Shown here: positions 11,953 to 22,397 of the stretch, piece by piece | Layout of the letters: the number at the start of each line of letters is the position of its first letter | Numbering within the stretch: the stretch's first letter is position 1 | The notes under the pieces: model-generated | Databases searched by the model: none | Told to the model about the DNA's origin: nothing | The model's input: only the letters and a program-made list of their open reading frames with translations | NCBI RefSeq assembly: GCF_002127325.2 | Contig: NC_035441.2 | Span: 51,836,663-51,900,662, forward strand | Reading direction: 5' to 3' | Length of the DNA stretch: 64,000 bases | DNA from: Helianthus annuus | Taxonomy: Eukaryota; Streptophyta; Magnoliopsida; Asterales; Asteraceae | Program-made: the position numbers and the translations under genes

Positions 11953-14026
11953 CGTCCCAAAATTTGACAAGTAAGCACAGAAGAGTGAAGCGATAGGAAC
12001 TCTAATTAAACTATATGTAGTACTACACAAATAATAATCACAAATAATAATCAAGCATTACACGCAATCACTAAGCATCCAGATAACTGCACAGACACCA
12101 CGTAAACCAAATTGTAAAAACAGGATTGCAAGGTCAGTTGGGTGCCACATCATCCCCAACTTGAAAGGGAATTTCGTCCCGAAATTCACCAGTAGAACCA
12201 GAATTAGACTTGAATTCAGGAAAAAGTTGAGGATACTTAAACTTCATCTGATCCTCACGCTCCCACGTGAACTTTGGTCCACATCTTGAGTTCCAACGAA
12301 CGCTCATGATCGGGATACGATTATGTTAACGAACCTTGACTTCCTGGTCCATGCGTTCGATAAATTCCTCCAGTAAAGGTATCGCGCGTGATTCATCAGA
12401 CAACCGCTGCCTTAGATCCGAAACATAAATGACATCACATACGTTACCCGATTCATCGGGTAACTCCAGTTTGTAGGTTACGCTACGATCCTTCCCAGAC
12501 TATTGAATGGTCCATTGTGACGTCAGTTAAGCTCGCCATGCTTCCCAAGCATTCCACACCCTCCCAGGGTGAGACTTTCAACAAGATACGATCGCCTACC
12601 GCGATCTTCTAGTGTTTCCCGAGTTTATAAGCTTTTCTGATGGTCAAGCGTTGCCGCCAATCGACTCCAGATCCAAACAACCTTCCCAAGAGTTTCGAGT
12701 ACCAGTCCTAGACCAGTAATTAAGTTGTCAACCATCTCAGTCTACAAGAAGGTTGGCATTATCGTCTCTGTAATGCCTCAACAGAGCTGTCTGGTTACCA
12801 AAATGATAACCACCATAGAGTACTCAACCGTAGATAAGAGTCTTTCAAATTTGCACCAAAGCCAGTCACACACATGCTCGCAGCATGTCTTCGAGTGCCA
12901 GGAGAGTTCCTTTACTCTGACCGTTTGTCCAACGATGATAAGCGATGCTCGGGTCCTGACGTGAGCCAAGGGTGTTGTGTATTGCCTGACATAAATCATG
13001 CATAGATCAAACTCGAAAGTATCAGGAGTTGGCACCTCGTGCCTAAAAACCACCTCTCTCAGAGGAGTATTCACAACTGTGAAGACTCGTCAGTTTTCTT
13101 GATTACAAGAAAGTGTGCTGGTAACATGTGTCCCTCAATGATCATCCAGGTGATAATGTTTCCGTTTCGAGTCGTAAGTAGACCAGTGATAAAGTCCATG
13201 GTAGTCTGTTCCCATTTCCATATATGCGTTTCTGGTTGCTAGCTGCCAAGCTCGTGCACGTCCAGGTTTCACGGTCGTATTTGTTCGAAAGTTCCATCTA
13301 GCGATGCCGTCACATGTTTAGCTCTCTTGAAACAAGGGTACACGGGAGGCTCTTGTGATCAGTCTAAGTGGTGCATTCGGTACCGTCCAAGTAATGCCTC
13401 CAATTTAAACCCAAAGTCTACGGCTTCCACCGCAGGTCGTGACTCGTGCAGTTCTTCCTGTAGGTCCATTACGTAAGTCATCACTTTCTCGTGTTGCGTC
13501 GGTGTGTAACCATTGCAGAGTTGGGATTCGAAAGCTGAAAAGACGTCCTCCTATTTTGGTTCCCATGAGTTCACAGCTCCCCGCTGTGCTAAAGAGATTA
13601 GGGCTGCGCAATCTTCAAAAATCCCATGATGGATCTATGATAGTATCCAGCGAATCCAAGGGATTGCTGTATCCCAGAAGGAATCTGGAATTGCATAAGG
13701 TCAATCTGAAATTCCACCTGACGATGTGGAGGTAATCTAGGTAACTCTTCAGAAAACACGCTAGAAAATTCACGAACAACTGGAAGATACTCGATCTTCC
13801 TTTCTTCAGGTTGCGAATCGGTTACGAGAGCTAGCATAGCAGGGTAGCCCTTCCGTAGACACTTTTGGGCTTTCATGTCTAAGACGATGCCAACAATGGC
13901 ACCCCTACGATGATCTTGAACTGATAAGGATTCCCCACTAGGGAGAGAGACACGCACGATTTTTCTCTTTACATAGAATTTCCGTTTGATGCTAGATAAC
14001 CAAATCCATGTCAACGACCACGCCAA
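11953..14026 (-). pseudogene. decayed pol: integrase, RNase H and protease linker, RT core deleted
   Basis: Scattered blocks identify gypsy pol in reverse order along the plus strand. An integrase C-terminal block (GDRILLKVSPWEGVECLG) lies around 12530-12610. A decayed integrase core lies around 12725-13074. A frameshifted RNase H lies around 13260-13520. A block at 13598-14026 runs from protease tail (YLPVVREFSSVFSEELPRLP, VEFQIDLM) straight into the RT thumb (GFAGYYHRSIMGFLKIAQP). That join removes the RT fingers and palm including the catalytic aspartates. The matching interior of the element at 55926 still has a decayed RT, so the deletion belongs to this copy. Confidence 0.75.
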
Positions 14027-14514
14027 AACTTACAAGAGTATCGTGAAGTAGGTCAATGTCGAACACTTGACCCATGAAGTCAAGTTTTTCCACCAAAAAG
14101 AACGTGAGAAGCTTCTATCGGTTTACTATCAATTAATCCTACTACATGCTTATTTACAAGAGGGGTGGGAGTCAGTTCTAACTGGCGACTGAACCCCAGA
14201 CACACGTAACTCAAATCGGCACCAAAGTCGAATAAAACAGAAACAAAATATCATTCAAAGAAGACGTACCGGTCTCAGCATTGCCCTTCATTGCGAGCTT
14301 CCCCAGCGCCAATAGTAAATACTCTTCCGCTTGCCCCGTTCCCACTGTTGTTATCGTTGTTGTTGTTGCCAGCATTCTGGTTAAGCTGAGGGCAATCCCG
14401 CTTAAAAAAATGACCCTCTTCACCACACTGAAAGCACCCCTTTTGAGATCCCAAATTCTATTGAGGCTGTTGCCTCTCCTGTTGCTGTGGCTGCTGTTGC
14501 GGCTGCTTTGGAAG
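14027..14514 (-). pseudogene. gypsy gag C-terminus and protease start, decayed
   Basis: The minus strand continues from gag through asparagine- and glutamine-rich linker sequence. A second CCHC-like region near 14390-14440 (a possible CFQCGEEGHF-type block on the frame ending near 14395) is followed by a protease remnant. Frameshifts make a single start-to-end translation impossible. It follows directly on the gag block and belongs to the same polyprotein. Confidence 0.55.
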
Positions 14515-15594
14515 CTAGACCCTACAATCTTTAGCCATATGACCCACCTTGTTGCACCTATGACATACCCGGGTGCACGGTCCGCGATGGTGGAACATAC
14601 ACTTATCACACTTTGGTAGCTTTCCCGCGTAAGAACCCTGATTTGAATTGTTGCTCTGATTCTGGTTCACAGAAGACGACTGGCTAAAACTACGGTGGAT
14701 GCTGTTGTCTGCCCTTTTCTGAGATTGGCTGGCACTGGTTGCTTTGTCAGTATCGTTCCATTTTCGCTTGTGATCACTAGCAGGTGTGGTAGCTGTAGCA
14801 GTCGAGGTAGTAGCAGAAACACGTGGCGGCAAGTTGCCACGTTCGACCTCTTGGTCAGTAATCTTATGTGCCAAACGGACGATACGGGGCAGATTGTCTA
14901 GGTTTACAGCAGTAACGTACCCCTTAACAGCTGGTGCTAAGCCCTTAAGATACAACTCAATTCGCCGATGTGGGGGTCGAGACATGTTAGGGCACAAAGT
15001 CGCTAAATCATTAGACCTCCTAGTGAATGCTTCAATCTCAGATCCCTCCATTTTCATATTGTAGTACTCGTTCTCCAGTTTCTGAAGCTCATCATGAGGA
15101 CAATACTCCTCTCGCATCAACTCTTTGAAGTCATCCCGAGTAGTGGCATTCGCCATCTCAATACCCAACATCTGAACCTGGGCATTCCACCATATCAGGG
15201 CACCATCCTCGAGTGTGCCCGTAGCATACTTCACTCTGTCTCCAGCAGGACAGTTACACATTGCAAATACCGATTCTGCCTTCTCAAACCATCACAGGAG
15301 TCCTACAGCCCCTTCAGTCCCACTGAAGGTCTGTGGCTTACAATCCATGAACATCTTGTACGTACAAGTAGGTGGAGCAGGTGGATTGTTTTGATTCACA
15401 GGTTGAACTAAAACGAAGGAACGTACAACGCACAAGTAAGATTAAAGTATATGTCATAAGGATAGAAAGTAATTGGCACATATCGTACCAGCCTGGTAAG
15501 CCGCTAGGGCTTCAGCTACACGAGTGTTGATCAAGTTGGTTAATTCGGCCTGCGTCATAGCAATGTGGCCACGTCCATGGCCTCGTCCGCTCAT
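14515..15594 (-). pseudogene. gypsy gag with zinc knuckle and a probable intron
   Basis: The ATG at 15594 begins MSGRGHGRGHIAMTQAEL. The capsid part (TYKMFMDCKPQTFSGTEGA, CPAGDRVKYATGTLEDGAL, YCPHDELQKLENEYYNMK, IELYLKGLAPAVKGYVTA) is followed by a Ser/Asn/Gln-rich linker, a CDKCMFHHRGPC pair and a classical knuckle CHRCNKVGHMAKDC near 14520. A TGA at 15292-15294 interrupts the LL-WFEKAE motif. The gag frame jumps between 15489 and 15407, and the gap has intron signals (listed separately). The product would coat and package element RNA. Apart from the stop, this is the best preserved coding block of the element. Confidence 0.8.
15408..15488 (-). other. probable 81-bp intron inside gag
   Basis: On the minus strand a GTACGA donor follows CAGGCTG and a TCGTTTTAG acceptor precedes TTCAACC. 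Removing the 81 bases keeps the gag frame open from the QAEL N-terminal block into the CKPQTFSG block. The retained form stops within the segment. Splicing is inferred from the sequence only. Confidence 0.5.
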
Positions 15595-16129
15595 GTTTCT
15601 ATACAAGAAGAGGGAAAGGTTTAAGACGCAAGTTCGGGTAGGAGTCAAGTATTACTATGACCTCTGTAGACTACTGAGTTCTAACATAACACCAATTAAC
15701 CGAGCGAAACCATTTTCACACTCGTTAAGCCTCACCGGGACTCACATGCATCCCACATTGTTATTATGTGTGCACCCATAATAATAAGGCAATTTGCATG
15801 CTTATCTCAGTGCCTCTTAACTCGCGCTAAAAAGTTCCCCGAATTCGAGCAATAAGACAGATGACGCCATAACATAGATCATGAAAGTTCAAGAAGAGTC
15901 GCACTCTTAAAACACGTAACATGGGATGGTAACATAGAAGTTCATACTGCAGTGCTAAGTGTGCATTCACGTGTGATGTTATTCATAAGCAAACACTAGA
16001 TATACTATGCAATAGTAAACGAGAAATGAACCTTGCAGTCTGGAGCTGAGTGTCATGGTCAATTTCGGATCTGTTCGGTTATAGTCTGGTTTTATAAAAA
16101 CGTTTTAAAACCAAGTTCACCATAACCAG
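15595..16129 (-). other. 5' untranslated leader of the gypsy element
   Basis: Between gag and the primer site there is about 535 bp without a supported frame. Short blocks such as CTCACCGGGACTCACATGCA recur in the related leader near 62230. Confidence 0.6.
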
Positions 16130-16143
16130 TGGCTCTGATACCA
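16130..16143 (-). other. primer-binding site, initiator-methionine tRNA type
   Basis: TGGCTCTGATACCA on the plus strand reads TGGTATCAGAGCCA on the element strand, complementary to the 3' end of plant initiator methionine tRNA. It lies three bases from the LTR edge at 16147. Confidence 0.88.
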
Positions 16144-17221
16144 AACTGTGACACCCCCAAAATACCACCTAGGGAATGTCCCTGTTTGGCGTGTGACATA
16201 CCGACAACGAGCCACTAATCATATTGAACCAATCACAAGTTGTTAATAAAAACCATCAAGTATTACTGAAAAGTACCGTTAATATGTTTAAATGAAAACC
16301 AACATGTTCAGTGGAAGCAAATAAAAGAAATCATAGTTTAACTGTTTCAAATTAAATGTATGTAATCAATAAACCCATCATTCGTATCCAATCAGCACGA
16401 CCCATGACCACTGCAGCTACTTCAGACAGCAAGTTCCAAATCCATATAATCTAACGACCTGCGAGCATGCAACAAGTGTATCAGACAACGCTGGTGAGTT
16501 CATAGTTTTACGGAAACGTTGGTTACCAAGTGTCTAGTTAATCCATTGAATTTAATTCCGAAAGTAATGTTGATAATACCCCGAATACAAGATGGCTTCT
16601 GATTATTTTGCCCTTTCTCCAATGCTCCTATCAAAGCATTGGTCATGACTAGGTCATTAGTTCAACACCCGTCCTCCCAGGTACGGGGTGAGGTTGCCAA
16701 ACCTAAGTAGCGCTACTAACTAATACCATGTTACCTCCCCGGTAACCAAACAACACGGAGGGACTTTAAAGGTGATAGGAAGAGTATATTATCCAACATT
16801 CCCGTTTTTTACCCAAAAGACTTATCCCTCCTCGGGATACCACTGACTGTCCCAACCACCGGGACGCATGCTCAAGAGAGATGAACTCACCTTTGGTTTG
16901 CTCGGTAAGATTAAAATACGTGTTCCAAGTTGATCAATCAGTCCCTATTGTGGTTACCACTAACAGTTAGAATCTCATTCTATCACACTACATATCAAAC
17001 CACGCATGTAACAATTTGCATCAACCATCACTTAGTCACATAAATATTAGAGTCACACGTATTTCACATAATCTGTCACGTTTCACACTAACACTTAACA
17101 ATTCATTACATAACCCAACAACTGTGCGGCCCGGGGGTTTATCCCGCGACCCAGATAGCCCCTTAGGCCCACTTGATGGTTCTGGCCCATTAATTCCATT
17201 TGTCAGCCCGAAGGTTTATGT

Positions 17222-17257
<36 letters not shown>

Positions 17258-17550
17258 GGGTGGAGTTATTGTAAAAAAGACCAAAAGTGTGAGAAAGGTA
17301 AGAAGGAATCTCAACCATTAGATCTAAATTAATTGAAAAGGGTAAGATTGTAAATGCATTAACAAATTCAAATATGGTAATCCTTGATTTAAGGATTTGG
17401 AGAGAGAAAATCCTTGATTTAAGGAATATAACCGTCCATAACATCATTCATTTTAATTTTTTTTGCATCATTCACAGAATCAGAGCCATGTTCATGACAT
17501 GGTGTTTTAAAAAAATTCATAGTTCAATTCATGGTGTTTTTACGAAAATA

Positions 17551-17960
17551 ATATAACACCATTCAGTAAACAAAAATATAACACCATTCAGTACACAAAA
17601 TAACACCATTCAGTACAAGATATAACACCATTCAGTAAACAAAAAATAACACCATTCAGAAACAAAATAACACCATTCAGAAACAAAATAACACCATTCA
17701 GAAACAAAAAAAAAACCATCCAGCAAACAAAAAATAACATCATTCAGTAAACAAAATAACACCATTCAGTAAATAAATATAACACCATTCAGTACCAGAA
17801 TATAACACCATTCAGTAAATAAATATAACACCATTCAGAAAAAGAAAATAACACCATTCAGAAAAAGAAAATAACACCATTCAGAAACAAAATAACACCA
17901 TTCAGAAAAGAAAAAAAAACACCATTCATAAAAGAAAAAAAAAAACACCATTATTGAAAG
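17551..17960. repeat. minisatellite of about 18 units, 22-bp period
   Basis: The core ATAACACCATTCAG recurs about 18 times, separated by short A-rich linkers (AAACAAA, TAAACAAA, AAAAGAAA and similar). Two units are variant (CCATCCAG, ACATCATTCAG) and the last ones decay. Spacing varies because the A-runs vary. Confidence 0.85.
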
Positions 17961-17997
17961 AATATAACACTCTGTATCATCTTCTCCACTTCCGGCA

Positions 17998-18290
17998 CCG
18001 TTCGATGTAGATAGAAAGAGATCGCAGGACCACCACCACTGCCAATTCCGGCACCACCACCGCCGCACCACCACTGTCGATCCAGCACCACCACCGCCGC
18101 ACCACCACTGTCGATCCAGCACCACCACCGCCGCTACCACTCGCACCAGCACCACCGCCGCTGTCGCTCGCACCACCACCACCGCCGCTGCCGCTCGCAC
18201 CACCACCACCGATGCCGCTCGCAACACCACCGCCGCCGCTGCCACTCGCACCACCACCGCCGCCGCTGCCGCTGTCGTGTTTGATCTTCC
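17998..18290. repeat. GC-rich CCACCGCCG/CTCGCACCACC repeat
   Basis: Degenerate tandem units mixing CACCACCACCGCCGC and TGCCGCTCGCACC fill the right half of the insertion. The 172-codon minus-strand frame across it (18353 to 17835) is pure low complexity (Ala, Val, Trp, Phe runs) and is not treated as a gene. Confidence 0.75.
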
Positions 18291-18589
18291 GATTGGCCGC
18301 TGTCGTGTTTCTTCTTCAGATTGATTATTGATTATGAGAGAGATCAAAATCATAGATGGAGATCATCTGGAGAGAGAGAGAGATATTGTAGGGATTCTGA
18401 TTTACAGTTTCCATTTTTTGAATGGATATAAAGACTTTATTACCCCTAGAATTTTCAATTCAGTCCAAAAATTAAATCAAATTTTACAATTTGGTCCCTA
18501 TTAATCTCAACCATTAGATCAAAGATCTAATGGTGTAGATTCTTTCTTACCTTTCTCACACTTTAGATCTTTTTTACAGGATCCTCTAG

Positions 18590-18622
<33 letters not shown>

Positions 18623-20361
18623 ATTCAATGCAAGTGCAGCCCAATGGCTCTACCTTTGGTCCAACAGTTAACACAAAACTACTTAACATATTAACCCAAA
18701 CCTCCTATCCAGCGCATGATTTGTTCCCCTGATGTCGGCCCAACCGTCGAACGTTACCCCAGGCCCAACATACTGATGTGATCTAATACAATGTTTTGTT
18801 TAGGCTGTCCATGCCTAAGCCCATCAGGTGTACATAACACGGTATGGCCCAACCTCCAAATCACAACCCAAAATAATTAAGGAAATAATACAATGCACAG
18901 CCCCAAAACAATATATCATCTACTTATGTGTGCGGCCCACTCGATCTTAACCCACAACCGATTACATTACCAGCCCACTATATGTATCCTATTTTTTAAG
19001 TTGCAACCCCCATGTGGTTACACTGTTCAAATATCAATGGGATACTAAATTGAATTGAATGAATTGTCGGTCATATATTGTTAAGTCACATTCAGTCATG
19101 AGGTCCAATTAAATTCAAGTATCAACAGTCCATTAAAAGGGTGTCGGTCCTAGTGTTAATAAAGGTTATGTTCTCTAAAAAATTGTGGCCCAATCACAAG
19201 AGACTAATCAACTTCATCATTACCTCCATAATCGGCCCATGTTGATTTAATCAGAGATGCATGTGCTAGTGAGGTCCAATTAAATTTTGTTGAATCATTA
19301 TTCATTACATCTTTCTCGGTGAACAAAACCCCCCTTGACCCACTACCTCTAATACTTATTTTGTATATCATAATTATCAATAATCAGCCAAGTTGAGCTA
19401 CCAATTAATCACAATGCATCATTGACTATCATGAAACCTAAACATCATATCGGTTGTTCCCTACACATACACATCAGATAGTTCATCATCATATTAGATC
19501 CATGTACAATTATCATTTGTTAACACCTAATATTCAAGATCACAAGACAATCCATCACACCTAGCCGAGAGGGATCAGACTATGCACATCGACAAAATCA
19601 TGCAATGGTTATCAAAACATATCGTGCATATAGAACATGATCAGCGATAAATTGTGATGACTATATTTAATAACATTTAAAGCAATCCCTAAGATCATGC
19701 TTTGAGTCTAACATAACAACACATATTTAAATATCAATAATCATACTCATCACACCAATAACCAATCATAAACAGTAAGTTAACATACCAGTCGATTGCA
19801 AGAGCACAAGAGATAATGTTTTGAAGGTAGAAGAGTTCCGATTAGGGGGGGGGGTATCTACTGACTTCGTAAATCAAGAGAGGAGAAGTAGGGTTTGTTA
19901 TGTGTTGTTATTGTGAGTTGTAAATCAAGAGAGGAGAAGTAGGGTTTGTTATGCCAAACAATCCTAAGTGGGCCGGTAATCAAGGACTTGGGCCGAGATC
20001 AAGATTAAAATGCATAAAATGTGAATTGGGCCGAGATCATAAAGTGTGAATATGTGGCCCTAATACGTGCGGCCCAACTCATTCGGTTTTCTAACCCAGA
20101 CGAACGACACACAAACGTTTAACAATTTCCCGTATAGTTAAAGTTAAACATACGCAATCATAAAGTGATGCACGAGATAGGCAGATAGCATAGAGATACA
20201 CACTAAAAGTTGTGGAATTTCAAGCAATGTTAACCTTAATTATCTGGGTTGTCACAACGGCGATGATTGCTGATTTGGAGATGATGGTGTTGGTGGCTGG
20301 GTTGTTGATTTGCTGATGAAGGTGGTTGTAGATTAAGAAATATATATATATATATATTAAT

Positions 20362-20552
20362 GAAATGACAAGAATGCCCTCATGTGCAAGGCACATGACC
20401 ATATTTAACCAAAAAAATCTGACTGAGTTAGGGCTAAAGGACATAACGTGCAGGATTTTGAAACATTAAGGACAAAACTCGTCAAAATTAAAGGTAAAGG
20501 ACAGCGCCTGCAATTTGGTACAAACATAAAGGACAAAACTTGTAATTTACTT
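20362..20552 (-). repeat. right terminal inverted repeat of the MULE
   Basis: Reverse-complement partner of 8048-8237. The segment 20262-20361 just inside it is MULE interior with a TA run at 20340-20358. Confidence 0.85.
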
Positions 20553-21731
<1,179 letters not shown>

Positions 21732-21764
21732 TTAAGAATCTTGATTTTTACAGAACATGCAACA

Positions 21765-21905
21765 ACAACAACCATACCCACTATAATCCCACCTATAGCG
21801 AAGCTATTGATAAGGTCTGGGGAGGGTAGGATGTAGGCAAGCCTTACCTCTATCCCAGGGGATAGAGAGGCTGCTTCCAGTGAGACCCCCGGCTCCAAAA
21901 AACCA
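21765..21905 (+). repeat. SINE-like dispersed repeat
   Basis: A short CAA run leads into ATCCCACC...AGCGAAGCTA, GGTCTGGGGAGGGTAGGATG, CTTACCTCTA, AGAGAGGCTGCTTCCAGTGA and GACCCCCGGCTC. The same chain of blocks, in the same order after a trinucleotide microsatellite, occurs in all four B hinges of the array at 27-39 kb. It resembles widely dispersed plant SINE-type sequence; I could not identify a polymerase III box with confidence. Confidence 0.6.
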
Positions 21906-22397
21906 TAACCAAGACATAAGCTTCTGGCAAAACATATATAAGCACACAACTACTTAAATAATGTGGAAAAGAAAAATAATAAAAATAAACACATAAATAA
22001 ATAAGTAGTTGTTAGTAAAACTACGACGCCGGGAATAAGTGACAACTCATAAAAAGCTACATCACACCTCATAGAAAACGAAAAAATTTAAACTCATAAG
22101 ACACAGAACCCACCAACAAAATCAGATTTTTTTACAAACCCACAAAAATATTATTACAATTAGAATTTATATTTCACCCGTTTGAGATAAAACGCAACCC
22201 AAACCAACCCATTCATAAGTAAACGGGTCAAAATTTCCACATCCAGGAGAAACTATTGAGATTTGACGTAAACTTACCAATAAGAGCTAGTGTGCGCCAG
22301 GGAATAAGTATATAAACTGAACTTACAACAGATTACAGATATGCCAATTGCTATCATCAGCTGTAAAAGTTTCTCATCAGTCAGACATCGGTCAGTA
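21906..22397. other. noncoding sequence left of the CACTA element
   Basis: AT-rich, with no supported frame. It may be an intron or upstream part of the CDC48 fragment. A 27-bp block at 22308-22334 recurs immediately right of the CACTA element at 25538. Confidence 0.45.

Larger units (their letters stand above)
17258..18590. mobile_element. inverted-repeat element inserted in a TA microsatellite
   Basis: The two ends share an imperfect inverted repeat of about 65 bp (left GGGTGGAGTTATTGTAAAAA, with AGTGTGAGAAAGGTAAGAA further in; right the reverse complement of a close variant). Alternating TA tracts flank both sides, and the other LTR has only a short TA run at the same site, so it landed in or duplicated TA sequence. 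There is no transposase. The superfamily is unresolved: a TA target fits Tc1/mariner-like or TA-microsatellite-targeting MITEs, but the length and ends do not decide it. Confidence 0.65.
9234..20256 (-). mobile_element. Ty3/gypsy element with two long LTRs, nested in the MULE
   Basis: Complete by structure: a left LTR (9234-11938), a polypurine tract, a 4.2-kb interior, a primer site and a right LTR (16147-20256). Both LTRs begin TG and end CA on the plus strand, and the interior reads on the minus strand. The flanks GCGGC (9229-9233) and ACGGC (20257-20261) agree in four of five bases, as expected of an ageing 5-bp target duplication. The interior keeps gag well but has lost the core of RT, so it cannot be autonomous. 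It shares LTR ends and interior with the element at 55926, so both are one family. Confidence 0.9.
16147..20256 (-). repeat. 5' LTR of the nested gypsy element, carrying a 1.3-kb insertion
   Basis: Homologous to 9234-11938 over its whole length, but 4110 bp long because an inverted-repeat element sits at 17258-18590. Two more differences stand out. Near 19865-19955 a GAGGAGAAGTAGGGTTTGTT block occurs twice where the other LTR has it once. About 40 extra bases occur near 20174-20214 before the shared end. Confidence 0.88.
8048..20552. mobile_element. non-autonomous Mutator-like element, interrupted by gypsy
   Basis: The ends are long imperfect inverted repeats (left from GAGTAAATTACAATTTTTGT, right ending in its near reverse complement), each about 190 bp. 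The flanks carry an identical 9-bp duplication, AAGCTATAA (8039-8047 and 20553-20561). A 9-bp duplication with long terminal repeats is the hallmark of the Mutator superfamily. Removing the nested gypsy element leaves about 1.49 kb with no transposase, so it must have been moved in trans. The interior shows no captured gene that I can identify. Confidence 0.82.

Noticed and set aside
14281..14619. 112-codon plus-strand Leu-rich frame and similar plus-strand frames over gypsy gag and pol
   Set aside because: Antisense shadows of the minus-strand retrotransposon coding regions.
17551..17960. Regular repeats with spacers, superficially CRISPR-like
   Set aside because: Spacers are short A-rich linkers, repeats are only 14 bp, and the context is a plant transposon; it is a minisatellite.
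17835..18353. 172-codon minus-strand frame
   Set aside because: Entirely translated tandem repeat (Ala/Val runs, then Trp/Phe-rich units) with no domain; part of a non-autonomous insertion.
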